A DNA stretch of 64,000 nucleotides. It comes from Rhodobacter sp. SY28-1. Lineage in GTDB: Bacteria > Pseudomonadota > Alphaproteobacteria > Rhodobacterales > Rhodobacteraceae. The stretch covers positions 682,001-746,000 of the forward strand of contig NZ_STGH01000002.1 in NCBI RefSeq assembly GCF_005222785.1, read 5' to 3'. The position numbers were made by a program, and so were the translations under genes. The notes beneath the pieces were generated by a model, which was not told where the DNA came from, ran no database searches, and saw only the letters and a program-made list of their open reading frames with translations. Shown here piece by piece: positions 28,080 through 36,487 of this stretch (its first letter is position 1; the number at the start of each line of letters is the position of its first letter).

Positions 28080-28727
28080 TTACCTGGGCATCGGAATCGC
28101 AAGGACGCGCGGGCCGGTAAGAATGGCCAGCGCGTCCTTTGCCATGAGCGCGGTGAGCGTGGCGTCATGCGACCGCAGACCCCCGGTATAGACCCCATAG
28201 GCGGGAAGGATCAGCCGCTGCGCATCGGCCAGGAAACAGGGCCGCGACTGGCCGGCCAGACGGGCCTTGGGGTGGTAATGACCCGAGATCTCCGCCCGCT
28301 CACCGGGTTCGGCAATGTGGCGGAAGGTGAAGGGTTGCAGCTTCAGCTCTGCCCGATGCGTTCCGCCGATCTCGATCGGGCCGGGGTCATGGTTTCCGGT
28401 GATCCAGGTCCAGCTGCGCCCCGCCATGAGACGGACAAGCCAGAGGCGGGAGGCCTCCTCAATCCCGTCCAGGGCCGCGAGGTCGTCAAAGCTGTCGCCA
28501 AGGCAGATGACGGCCTCCGCCTCGGTGGCTTCAAGATCGCGATCAAGCTTTTCCAGCGTCGCCTGCGTCTCGTAGGGGGGCAATAGCGTGCCCCCCCGCC
28601 GGGCAAGACGCTCGGATTTCCCAAGGTGCAGGTCCGAGACGGCAAGGGTCTTGCGGGCGGGCCAGTAAAGCGCGCCAGAGGACATCAGGTGCAGCGTCTC
28701 GCCGTGGAAGAAAAGCGCGTGGTGCAT
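28080..28727 (-). CDS. pdeM: Ligase-associated DNA damage response endonuclease PdeM
   Basis: A 215-residue calcineurin-like metallophosphoesterase with all metal-binding motifs: SDLHLGKS (about residues 31-38), GDSFDD (about 76-81), GNHDPG (about 110-115) and GHYHPK (about 148-153). PdeM belongs to a bacterial DNA repair set made of an ATP-dependent ligase, an exonuclease, a DEXH helicase and PdeM. The helicase gene is directly upstream on the same strand (79-base gap, carrying a dispersed repeat). Ligase and exonuclease genes are not in the window. Confidence 0.92.
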   Translation of the reverse strand: MHHALFFHGETLHLMSSGALYWPARKTLAVSDLHLGKSERLARRGGTLLPPYETQATLEKLDRDLEATEAEAVICLGDSFDDLAALDGIEEASRLWLVRLMAGRSWTWITGNHDPGPIEIGGTHRAELKLQPFTFRHIAEPGERAEISGHYHPKARLAGQSRPCFLADAQRLILPAYGVYTGGLRSHDATLTALMAKDALAILTGPRVLAIPMPR

Positions 28728-28770
28728 GGGTGCCTACCTGCCAAAGCACAGCGCTTCTGGCAAGGGCGGA

Positions 28771-28806
28771 CGCTCCGCGGGGAGTATTTGCAACATGGGC
28801 AAGGAC
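28771..28806. repeat. Dispersed intergenic motif, copy 2 (GGCGGGAGTATTT family)
   Basis: CGCGGGGAGTATTTGCAACA then TGGGCAAGGAC sits directly against the stop codon of the helicase gene. It matches the copy at 413-446 read in reverse. Confidence 0.6.
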
Positions 28807-31194
28807 TTAGGCCAGGCCTGCAGCTTCCATCAGGGCCTGCGCCTGGGCGGTGGCTAGGCGGTCGCGGCCCTCACCCTGGACGGGGATGCGGCCGGGCTCG
28901 AAGAACATCGGCGCGGCGAGGGGGGTGACGCGGGTCAGGCGTTTCAGGACGATCGTGTCGCCGACGCGGGCGAGCATTGCCTCGATCCGGGAAAAGTCGA
29001 TGAGGCCGCGCAAGGCCTCTTCCCGGGTGATCTGTAGGAGGAGGTGGTCGGGGTCATAGCGGCGCAGCGTGTCGTACAGGATGTCGGTCGAGAACGTCGC
29101 CTGCCGCCCGGTCTTGCGACGGCCCTGATGCGTGCGCTCGATCAGGCCCGAGATGATGGCGGTGGAGCGGAAGGTACGCTTCATCACCGCATTTTCGGAA
29201 AGCCAGGTGTCAAGGCCATCGCGCAGGGTTTCGAGGTCGAACAGGGGCCCGGGATCGGTGACGGGGTCGAGGCCCCAGATCAGCGTGGCATAGTCGGTGG
29301 CGACAAAGCCCAGGGGGGCAAGCCCCTGCGTCTCCATCTGTTTGGTGACGAGGAGGCCGAGGGTCTGCTGGGCGTTCCGTCCCGCAAAGCCGTAGACGCA
29401 AAGGTGTTCGCGCCCGTCGTGGGGGAACGATTCCAGAAGCAGGGAAGAAGGGTCGGGCAGCTGCGACACCTCACGCTGTTTCGCCAGCCACCAGGCGGTG
29501 TGGGTGGGTAGGTCGGGCCAGGTTTCCTGCTGGAAGATTTCCAGGATCCGGTCGGTCAGCAGCGTCGAGGTGGCGAACTTGGTGCCGTTGAACACGGCGA
29601 CCTTGGGGTCGCGGCCGGGGGTTTTCGACACCTCCACCGTCATCTCGCGCAGGCCCTCGTAGCGGACGATCTGGCCGCCGATCAGGAAGGTGTCACCGGG
29701 GGTCAGGGTGGCGGCGAAGCTTTCCTCCACCTCGCCCAGTGGGGTGCCATACCCCCGGAACCGGACCTTCAGCGTTTCGATGTCGATGATCGTCCCGAGA
29801 TTCTGCCGGATCAGTGCGGCGGCACGGGGGTCGCGCAGGTGCCACTTGCCCCCCGTCTCTTTCAGCCGCTGCCAGCGGTCGTAGGCCCGCAGCGCATAGC
29901 CGCCGGTGGCCACAAAATCGAGACAGGCGTCGAACTCTCCCCTCTTCAGGCCCGTATAGGGTCCCGCCGTGATGACCTCGGCGTAAAGCGCGTCGGCCTC
30001 GAACGGCCCAGCACAGGCGGTGGCCAGGATGTGCTGGCAAAGGACATCCCGCGGCCCCGGCCCCCGCGGCTCGCCGTCCAGCGTATGCGCCCGCACAGCG
30101 TCCAGCGCCGCCTGGCATTCCACCACCTCGAACCGGTTCGCGGGCACCAGCAAAGCCTTCGACGGCGCGTTGTAGCGGTGGTTCGCCCGCCCGATCCGCT
30201 GCACCAGCCGCTTGACGTTCTTCGGTGCGCCAACCTGGATCACCAGGTCCACGTCGCCCCAGTCGATCCCCAGATCCAGCGAGCCGGTGCAGACCACCGC
30301 CCGCAAGGCCCCCGCCGTCATCGCCTGCTCCACCCGTTCCCGCTGCTCGCGGGAGAGGCTGCCGTGGTGGATGCCGATCGGCAGGTCCTCGGTGTTCTGA
30401 AGCCACAGGTCGTGGAAGAACAGCTCGGCCTGCGCCCGGGTGTTGTGGAAGATCAGCGTGGTCTTGTGGCGGGTGATCTCGTTCAGGATCGCGGGGATGG
30501 CATACCGCCCACCGCCGCCGCTCCACGGGGGCGGGGCGTCGGTTTCCAGCATCGAAATATCCGGATCGGGGCCGGGGTCCGCCTGCAGGATCGTGGTCTC
30601 CGGTGCAAGGAACCGGGCCAAAGCGGGCGGGTTCTCCACCGTCGCGGACAGGCCGACACGGCGCAGGCCGGGGTTCAGGGACTGCAAGCGGGCGATCTGC
30701 AGGACAAGCTGGTCGCCGCGTTTGCTTTCGGCCAGCGCGTGGATTTCGTCGATGATGACGCGCCGCAAGCCCGCGAAGATGCGGGGGGCGTCCTCATAGG
30801 ACAACAGCAGCGCCAGGCTCTCTGGCGTTGTCAGCAGGATGTGTGGCGGATCGGCGCGCTGCCGTCGCCGTTGAGTGTAACTTGTGTCGCCGGTGCGATC
30901 CTCGACCCGGATCTTCAGGCCTGCGCCCTCGATGGGGGTCCCGAGATTGCGGCGGATGTCGGCAGTCAGGGCCTTCAGGGGCGAGACGTAGAGGGTATGA
31001 AGGCCAGCCGGTGGAGTGGGCCCAAGTTCGGCAAGCGTCGGAAGGAATCCGGCCAGGGTCTTGCCGCCCCCCGTCGGCGCAATGAGAAGCGTGGCGGGGT
31101 CACCGCTGCGCGCCAGCATCTCCTCCTGATGCGGATGCAGCGTCCAGCCCTTGGCGGCGAACCAGTCGGACAGGGCGGGGGGAAGCATCGTCAT
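28807..31194 (-). CDS. Ligase-associated DNA damage response DEXH-box helicase (Lhr-like)
   Basis: A 795-residue superfamily 2 helicase of the Lhr type. Motif I is APTGGGKT (about residues 38-45) and motif II is IDEIHALAESKRG near 155. CTGSLDLGIDWGDVDLV and QRIGRANHRYN are motifs V and VI, and the C-terminal Lhr core/DUF4175-like region follows. Lhr proteins translocate on DNA 3'-5' and act in repair. I start at the ATG at 31194; a second ATG is two codons later, and the frame stays open upstream without homology. There is no clear ribosome site. It is coupled with pdeM downstream. Confidence 0.92.
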   Translation of the reverse strand: MTMLPPALSDWFAAKGWTLHPHQEEMLARSGDPATLLIAPTGGGKTLAGFLPTLAELGPTPPAGLHTLYVSPLKALTADIRRNLGTPIEGAGLKIRVEDRTGDTSYTQRRRQRADPPHILLTTPESLALLLSYEDAPRIFAGLRRVIIDEIHALAESKRGDQLVLQIARLQSLNPGLRRVGLSATVENPPALARFLAPETTILQADPGPDPDISMLETDAPPPWSGGGGRYAIPAILNEITRHKTTLIFHNTRAQAELFFHDLWLQNTEDLPIGIHHGSLSREQRERVEQAMTAGALRAVVCTGSLDLGIDWGDVDLVIQVGAPKNVKRLVQRIGRANHRYNAPSKALLVPANRFEVVECQAALDAVRAHTLDGEPRGPGPRDVLCQHILATACAGPFEADALYAEVITAGPYTGLKRGEFDACLDFVATGGYALRAYDRWQRLKETGGKWHLRDPRAAALIRQNLGTIIDIETLKVRFRGYGTPLGEVEESFAATLTPGDTFLIGGQIVRYEGLREMTVEVSKTPGRDPKVAVFNGTKFATSTLLTDRILEIFQQETWPDLPTHTAWWLAKQREVSQLPDPSSLLLESFPHDGREHLCVYGFAGRNAQQTLGLLVTKQMETQGLAPLGFVATDYATLIWGLDPVTDPGPLFDLETLRDGLDTWLSENAVMKRTFRSTAIISGLIERTHQGRRKTGRQATFSTDILYDTLRRYDPDHLLLQITREEALRGLIDFSRIEAMLARVGDTIVLKRLTRVTPLAAPMFFEPGRIPVQGEGRDRLATAQAQALMEAAGLA

Positions 31195-31409
31195 GAGGGT
31201 AGAGATAGTGCGGCGCGGCGGGATGGGGAACGGAGTTGTCGCTGTCGCTGCCGCGTCCGGCGAAGAATTTCCGGGGAGAATTCCTCTTTGCGGGCGGTTT
31301 TCCCATGGCCCGGGTCGCGGTTGGGAGCTTGGGCTTTTCGCAGATATTTCTTCCCCGAAACCCGCCAAACTGCTTGCCCGACCCCTGCCGCGCGCCTAAT
31401 CCGGGGCGT

Positions 31410-32222
31410 ATGAGAATTCTGTTCCTTGGCGATGTCGTGGGCCGGTCGGGTCGGACGGCGATTACACAGCGGCTGCCGGGACTTCGGCAAGCCTGGGGCT
31501 TGGATTTCGTCGTCGTGAATGGCGAAAATGCCAGCCAGGGGGCCGGGATCACCGGGGACCATGCAAAGGAACTGCTGGCGGCGGGGGCGGATTGCCTGAC
31601 TCTGGGCGACCATGCCTTTGACCAGAAGGATATGCTGTCCTTCATCGAGACCGAGCCGCGGATCGTGCGGCCGCTGAACTTCTCAAAGGTCGCGCCGGGC
31701 CGGGGCGCGCGGGTGTTCGATGCGACGCATGGCAGGAAGGTTCTGGTGACGCAGGCCCTGGGTCAGGTCTTCATGAAGCGGCCCTTCGATGACCCGTTCT
31801 CGGCACTGGAAACCGTGCTGAAGCAGCACACTCTGGGCGGTGTGGTGCAGGCAGCGATTGTCGATTTCCATGCCGAGGCCACGTCGGAAAAGATGGGAAT
31901 GGGCCATTGGTGCGACGGGATGGCCAGCCTTGTGGTCGGGACCCATACCCATGTGCCCACGTCCGACACGATGATCCTGGCCAAGGGCACGGCTTTCCAG
32001 TCCGACGCGGGCATGTGCGGCGACTACGACAGCGTCATCGGGATGGAAAAGCTGGAGCCCCTGCGCCGCTTCCTGACCGGCATGGCGAAGGGCCGGTTCG
32101 AACCGGCGAATGGCGAGGCGACGCTGTCCGGGGTCTATGTCGAGACGGACGACAAGACCGGTCTGGCCACGAAGGTGCGGATGATCCGGGTGGGCGGCAA
32201 GCTGCAGGAGGCAACGCCTTGA
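31410..32222 (+). CDS. ymdB: YmdB family metallophosphoesterase
   Basis: A 270-residue protein of the TIGR00282/YmdB family. The start is MRILFLGDVVGRSGRTAI; metal ligands lie in GDVVG, VNGENASQG (about residues 37-45), LGDHAFDQKD (about 66-75) and GTHTHVPTSD. YmdB of Bacillus and Deinococcus cleaves 2',3'-cyclic nucleotides and affects biofilm and RNA decay. No ny/rny gene is nearby. The following EamA gene starts inside its stop (TTGA). Confidence 0.9.
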   Translation: MRILFLGDVVGRSGRTAITQRLPGLRQAWGLDFVVVNGENASQGAGITGDHAKELLAAGADCLTLGDHAFDQKDMLSFIETEPRIVRPLNFSKVAPGRGARVFDATHGRKVLVTQALGQVFMKRPFDDPFSALETVLKQHTLGGVVQAAIVDFHAEATSEKMGMGHWCDGMASLVVGTHTHVPTSDTMILAKGTAFQSDAGMCGDYDSVIGMEKLEPLRRFLTGMAKGRFEPANGEATLSGVYVETDDKTGLATKVRMIRVGGKLQEATP

Positions 32223-33115
32223 CTGGACGCTGGCTGTTCCCGCTGACCCTGCTTTGGTTGGGTGTCGGTTGGGGTGCTACCCAACCCCTTGGCAAGATCG
32301 CGACCCAAAGCGGCGCAAGTGCGCTGGAGCTAACCTTCTGGCAGGCAGTGGTCTGCACCGTCGTCCTTGGGGCCATCTCTCTCGCCCGCGGTCGGGGGCT
32401 GGTGTTCACGCCCCGGGCGCTGACCTTCTACGTCGTGGTCGCGGTGCTTGGCACCCTCTTGCCCGGCTTGACCTTCTACATCTCGGCCGAGCGCCTGCCT
32501 TCGGGGATCATGTCGATCATCATTTCGACGATCCCCCTGATGGCCTTCCCCCTGGCGCTTGCCGTCGGGATGGAACGGTTTGACGCCATCCGCCTGCTGG
32601 GACTGTTGCTGGGCCTTGCAGCCGTGGCGCTGATTGCCCTGCCATCGACCAGCCTGCCGGACCCCGGAATGATCGGCTTCCTGCCACTCGCCCTGTGCGG
32701 ACCCCTGCTTTACGCGCTGGAGGCAACCTTCGTGGCCCGCTTCGGCACCGCCGGTATGGACGCCGTGCAGGCGATGTTCGGGGTCAGCGTCGTCGCCGTG
32801 CTCCTGATCCTGCCGCATATGTTGATGGGCGGGGAACGCTATGTCCCCTGGCCGATGGGTCGCCCAGAATGGGCGCTCATTCTGTCGTCGGCGCTGCACG
32901 GGCTCTTGTACGCGACCTATGTCTGGCTGGCGGCCCGGGCGGGGTCGGTCTTCGCGTCGCAGTCAAGCTATCTGGTGACAGGGGCCGGGATGATCTGGGC
33001 GATGCTGCTGCTGGGTGAACGGCCCTCTGTCACGGTCTGGCTGGCCGTGGCGGTGATGCTGGCGGGGGTGGCATTGGTCCAGCCGCGCGAACGGACCAAG
33101 ACGGTGAGGACCTGA
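32219..33115 (+). CDS. DMT (EamA) family transporter
   Basis: A 298-residue protein with about ten helices in two EamA repeats. The start is a TTG at 32219, eight bases after AGGAG and overlapping the ymdB stop; no ATG or GTG fits the first helix (WLFPLTLLWLGVGWGATQPL). Substrate unknown. Its TGA shares one base with the ATG of the SLC13 gene, so ymdB, this gene and the permease are likely translated as one unit. Confidence 0.83.
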   Translation: MTGRWLFPLTLLWLGVGWGATQPLGKIATQSGASALELTFWQAVVCTVVLGAISLARGRGLVFTPRALTFYVVVAVLGTLLPGLTFYISAERLPSGIMSIIISTIPLMAFPLALAVGMERFDAIRLLGLLLGLAAVALIALPSTSLPDPGMIGFLPLALCGPLLYALEATFVARFGTAGMDAVQAMFGVSVVAVLLILPHMLMGGERYVPWPMGRPEWALILSSALHGLLYATYVWLAARAGSVFASQSSYLVTGAGMIWAMLLLGERPSVTVWLAVAVMLAGVALVQPRERTKTVRT

Positions 33116-34893
33116 TGTTCGGCATTTCGATCCCGGCCGAGGCCGCCCCCTGGGTCGCCCTGACGATCCTGGCGGTGATGTTCGTCCTCTTCGTGCTGGA
33201 ACGCACTCCGGTCGAAGTGACGGCCATCGGCGGGGCGGCGCTGATGCTGATCCTGGGCATCCTGCCGGTGAAAGAGGCGACCTCGGTCCTTGCCAACCCC
33301 GCGCCCTGGACCATCGCGATGATGTTCCTCATCATGGGCGGCCTGGTCCGCACCGGCGCGGTCGAGGCCGTGATCTCGGAGGTGACCCGGCATGCCGGCG
33401 ACCGGCCGAAGATGACGATCATCGTGTTGATCGGGGCGACTGCCCTTGCCTCGGCCTTCATGAACAACACACCTCTCGTCGCGGTGATGATCCCGGTCGT
33501 GATCCAGCTGGCGATCAAGATCAACCGCGCGCCCTCCAAGCTCTTGATCCCGCTGTCCTACATGACCGTCCTGGGCGGGATGATCTCGCTGATCGGGACC
33601 TCGACCAACCTTCTGGTGGACGGGGTCGCGGCGGACCGCGGGCTGGACCATTTCGGCCTGTTCGAGATCGCACCGCTTGGCATCGCGGTCACCCTGGCCG
33701 GGGGCGCCTTCCTGTTGCTGTTCGGCGACCGGCTCTTGCCGAACCGGCAGTCGATGGGGGTCCTCCTCAGCGAAAAGCGGAAGATGAAGTTCTTCACCGA
33801 AGTCGCCGTCCCCGAGGACTCGACCCTGATCGGCCAGCCGGTGATGGACATCGACATCTTCAAGCGCGACGGCGTGCGGGTGATTGACGTCCTGCGCGGT
33901 GACGCCTCGCTCCGCCGCGACCTTGCCCCCGTGACGCTGCAAGCCGGCGACCGCGTCGTCCTCAGGACCGAGATGACCGAACTCATGGGCCTGCACGAAC
34001 GCAAGGACGTGCATCTCGTCGACAAGCTCTCCTCGGTCAACACCGAGACGGTCGAGGTCCTGATCGGCCCCGGCTGCCGGATGGAGGGCCACCGCCTCGG
34101 CGACCTGCGCCTCCGCCGCCGCTATGGCGTCTACGTCCTGGCCGTGCACCGCCACAACCAGAACATCGGGCGGCAGCTCGACGACCTGATCGTCCGCGTC
34201 GGCGACACGCTCCTTCTCGAGGGCACCATCGAGGACATCCAGCGCCTCGCCGCCGACATGAACCTTCTCGACGTCAACCGCCCTCGCGTCATGGCCTATC
34301 GCCGGTCGAAGGCCCCCATCGCCCTTGCCGCGATGGCGCTGATCGTCACGCTTTCGGCCCTCGACGTGGCCCCGATCCTGCCCCTCGCCCTGATCGCCGT
34401 CGCGGGCGTCCTCATCACCAAATGCGTCGACAGTGACGAGGCCTTCTCCTTCATCGACGGCCGCCTCCTGGCGATGATCTTCGCCATGCTCGCCGTGGGC
34501 CAAGGCCTCGAACAGTCCGGCGCCGTGGAAATGATCGTGAACGCCGTCGCACCCTGGATGGCCACGCTCGGCCCCTTCGCGCTGATCCTGGCGGTCTACT
34601 TCATCGGCCTTGTCCTGACCGAGTTCCTGTCGAACAACGCCGTCGCGGTGATCTACACCCCCGTCGCCATCGAACTGGCCGAAACGCTCGGCCACGACCC
34701 CCGCCCCTTCGTGGTGGCCGTGATGTTCTCCGCCACCCTCGCCTTCGCGACGCCGGTGGGGTATCAGACCAACATGATGGTCTACGGGCCGGGCGGCTAC
34801 AAGTTCTCGGACTTCGCCCGCGTCGGCGTCCCCCTGAACATCATCGTGATGCTGGTGTCTTGCGCCCTGATCCCGCTGATCTGGCCGCTGTGA
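33115..34893 (+). CDS. SLC13 family permease with TrkA-C (RCK_C) domains
   Basis: A 592-residue membrane protein. The N-terminal half has helices and the SLC13-type GTSTNLLVDG (about residues 162-171). A cytosolic insertion at about 210-395 carries two TrkA-C-like domains (for example LQAGDRVVLRTEMTEL). The C-terminal half repeats FLSNNAVAVIYTPVA and ATPVGYQTNMMVYGPGGY (about 503-565). Such proteins import dicarboxylates, sulfate or related anions with Na+. The substrate is not evident; there is no cysteine or sulfate operon nearby. Full length. Confidence 0.88.
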   Translation: MFGISIPAEAAPWVALTILAVMFVLFVLERTPVEVTAIGGAALMLILGILPVKEATSVLANPAPWTIAMMFLIMGGLVRTGAVEAVISEVTRHAGDRPKMTIIVLIGATALASAFMNNTPLVAVMIPVVIQLAIKINRAPSKLLIPLSYMTVLGGMISLIGTSTNLLVDGVAADRGLDHFGLFEIAPLGIAVTLAGGAFLLLFGDRLLPNRQSMGVLLSEKRKMKFFTEVAVPEDSTLIGQPVMDIDIFKRDGVRVIDVLRGDASLRRDLAPVTLQAGDRVVLRTEMTELMGLHERKDVHLVDKLSSVNTETVEVLIGPGCRMEGHRLGDLRLRRRYGVYVLAVHRHNQNIGRQLDDLIVRVGDTLLLEGTIEDIQRLAADMNLLDVNRPRVMAYRRSKAPIALAAMALIVTLSALDVAPILPLALIAVAGVLITKCVDSDEAFSFIDGRLLAMIFAMLAVGQGLEQSGAVEMIVNAVAPWMATLGPFALILAVYFIGLVLTEFLSNNAVAVIYTPVAIELAETLGHDPRPFVVAVMFSATLAFATPVGYQTNMMVYGPGGYKFSDFARVGVPLNIIVMLVSCALIPLIWPL

Positions 34894-34904
34894 AAGGAAA
34901 GACA

Positions 34905-35258
34905 ATGCGCCGTTTCCTGATCGTCGGACTGCTGGCCGGATGCGTTTCCGCAGGCCAACCCCCCGTGCCCCAGGCCGCGCGCCTGTCGTCCGAGGTCCTG
35001 ACCCTGACCCTCGCCGACGGCACCGTCTGCCGCGCGAACTGGCGGGCCGAGGGCGGGTCCGGCCGGCTGGAAAACTGCGGCCCGGGCTTCGGCTACTCCG
35101 TGCGCGAGGTCACCAACCCGAACCTCCTGCGCCAGCTTTTCACCGGCCTGACCGAAGCTTTGGGAGCCGACGGCTCCGTCCCCCCGATGGCCGAGGTCAC
35201 CATCACCGACGCCATGGGCCGCGACCACGTCTTCGTCTCCCCGCCGCCTGTAGACTAG
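34905..35258 (+). CDS. Hypothetical lipoprotein
   Basis: A 117-residue precursor. The short signal MRRFLIVGLLAGC has a lipobox with Cys at residue 13, followed by a small domain with two more cysteines (TVCRANW and ENCGPGFGY, about residues 44 and 60) that could form a disulfide. AAAGGAAAG precedes the ATG at 34905. It follows the permease by 11 bases, so is probably cotranscribed. No family was recognised. It is the last native-composition gene before the low-GC TIR island. Confidence 0.65.
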   Translation: MRRFLIVGLLAGCVSAGQPPVPQAARLSSEVLTLTLADGTVCRANWRAEGGSGRLENCGPGFGYSVREVTNPNLLRQLFTGLTEALGADGSVPPMAEVTITDAMGRDHVFVSPPPVD

Positions 35259-35265
35259 TGATGTC

Positions 35266-35290
35266 GTAGGGTGCGCTGTAGCGCATCCTA
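35266..35290. repeat. GTAGGGTG palindromic repeat, copy 3
   Basis: TAGGGTGCGCT and AGCGCATCCTA, separated by GT, pair with one G-T mismatch. It marks the left edge of the low-GC TIR island. The adjoining CTAGGCA...TGCCTAG (35288-35310) is a second small hairpin overlapping the TIR stop codon. Confidence 0.65.
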
Positions 35291-35306
35291 GGCATGGCTT
35301 GATTGC

Positions 35307-35981
35307 CTAGTTTCCTGCTCGCATATCTTCAGAGCCGTCCAACGACTCAAGCACGCGATCCATCGCACGCTCAACACTCCGAACCAAGAACTCGCTCGAG
35401 TCTTTTTGCTCCATATCAACGTAGTGGATATGTCGAAGTCGAACTGGAATTTCGCCGCCTGAGTACAAGAGCGGAATAATAGGGCTAGTTACCTTGTCAC
35501 TTGACTCAAGCGTCTTGATAGCTTGGTCCAGCTCATCTTTAACAGAATCAGATTCGCCAAAATTCTCTGAGAAGATAGCGATTGCCATTGCACTATCATC
35601 TAATGCCTTACGAACGACATCCCTCCAAACTTCACCAGCTACGATGTTTTCAAAATCAAGCCAAGGTTCAACACCGGCTTGTCTCAGAACCCTCGCAACC
35701 TCTGCAGCCTTCTCGCGGTCTTTTCGGGAGTAGATGATAAAGACTCGACGGGCGCGACGCTTAAGCCGGTTGCGCCTAGTTATCTCTATCATTGTTACAA
35801 CTGACGCCCCCGCCAGCAATGTTGCCATCAAAGCGAAGAAAATCTCAATCTTGAAGCCATCGAACCAACGATCTCCGGTGCCCACAAACAGGGACTCAGA
35901 AACAAGGGAAACGCTCCCTCCAATTGCTGCCGCAAGCGATGCCGCCATTACAGCAGATGTGAATGCGCGCGAGTCCTTCAT
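35307..35981 (-). CDS. Membrane-anchored TIR-domain protein
   Basis: A 224-residue protein: two membrane helices (about residues 7-29 and 43-67), a basic stop (RRNRLKRRARR), then a cytosolic TIR domain at about 79-180. TIR marks are RVFIIYSRKD (79-88), WLDFENIVAGEVW (107-119) and SENFGESDSVKDELDQA (138-154), where Glu150 is the likely NADase glutamate. Bacterial TIR proteins often deplete NAD+ or make cyclic ADP-ribose signals in phage defence. The ATG overlaps the stop of the partner gene (TAATG). Base composition is far more AT-rich than its neighbours, which suggests horizontal gain. The enzymatic activity is inferred. Confidence 0.85.
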   Translation of the reverse strand: MKDSRAFTSAVMAASLAAAIGGSVSLVSESLFVGTGDRWFDGFKIEIFFALMATLLAGASVVTMIEITRRNRLKRRARRVFIIYSRKDREKAAEVARVLRQAGVEPWLDFENIVAGEVWRDVVRKALDDSAMAIAIFSENFGESDSVKDELDQAIKTLESSDKVTSPIIPLLYSGGEIPVRLRHIHYVDMEQKDSSEFLVRSVERAMDRVLESLDGSEDMRAGN

Positions 35982-36412
35982 TATTGAATTCCCTTCACGA
36001 AAAGAACAAATCCAGAAAGAAGGACTACACCAATTAAGTTGCACACACCTCCTAGCCAAATTCTCTGACCTTTGATATCTTGTGGCTTCTTCTCCCAATC
36101 CTGATGGAACGCCATCACAGCAAAAAACAGGAGAAGGCTAGTTGCCGTAAAGATCCCGAGTGATATGCTCTTTTCTTGGCCCGTCACAGACTTAGAAAGC
36201 TCAAATATATATATGAGCGCAGAGCTAACTGCTGATATTGATAGCTCAACTCCAAGAAAGAAATCACGCGCTTCCCAAGTAGTTCCACGAACTAGCTTCT
36301 TCGCCAAAGCGCCAAGCAAGATCAGCACCAGAGGAATACCCAATGCGATTACATAATTGAGCATGTGGATGGTTCTCGCGGTAACATCATGAAGGGTCCA
36401 AATGCGCTCCAT
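35981..36412 (-). CDS. Four-helix membrane protein, operon partner of the TIR protein
   Basis: A 143-residue integral membrane protein with four predicted helices (about residues 17-37, 51-71, 83-103 and 117-139) and short loops. No family was recognised. The start is the ATG at 36412 with AGAGG 11 bases upstream; a TTG at 36445 would add 11 residues. It is the first gene of the low-GC pair, and its stop is joined to the TIR start. A natural guess is that it senses or holds the TIR protein at the membrane, but nothing in the sequence proves it. Confidence 0.7.
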   Translation of the reverse strand: MERIWTLHDVTARTIHMLNYVIALGIPLVLILLGALAKKLVRGTTWEARDFFLGVELSISAVSSALIYIFELSKSVTGQEKSISLGIFTATSLLLFFAVMAFHQDWEKKPQDIKGQRIWLGGVCNLIGVVLLSGFVLFVKGIQ

Positions 36413-36487
36413 CAATTGGTTAGCCTCTAGAATAACAGCCGTCAATAAGAAGTGTTCTGCTCCGACTGTCGAACGAATGCTGCCCCC

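Noticed and set aside
28807-31368. A longer N-terminus of the DEXH helicase from 31368
   Set aside because: The extra 58 residues are low-complexity and unlike the family; the helicase begins near MTMLPPALSDWFAAKG.
35307-36412. A Thoeris or CBASS-type system
   Set aside because: No ThsA, cyclase or SLOG/SIR2 protein is adjacent; only the TIR domain is shared with Thoeris.
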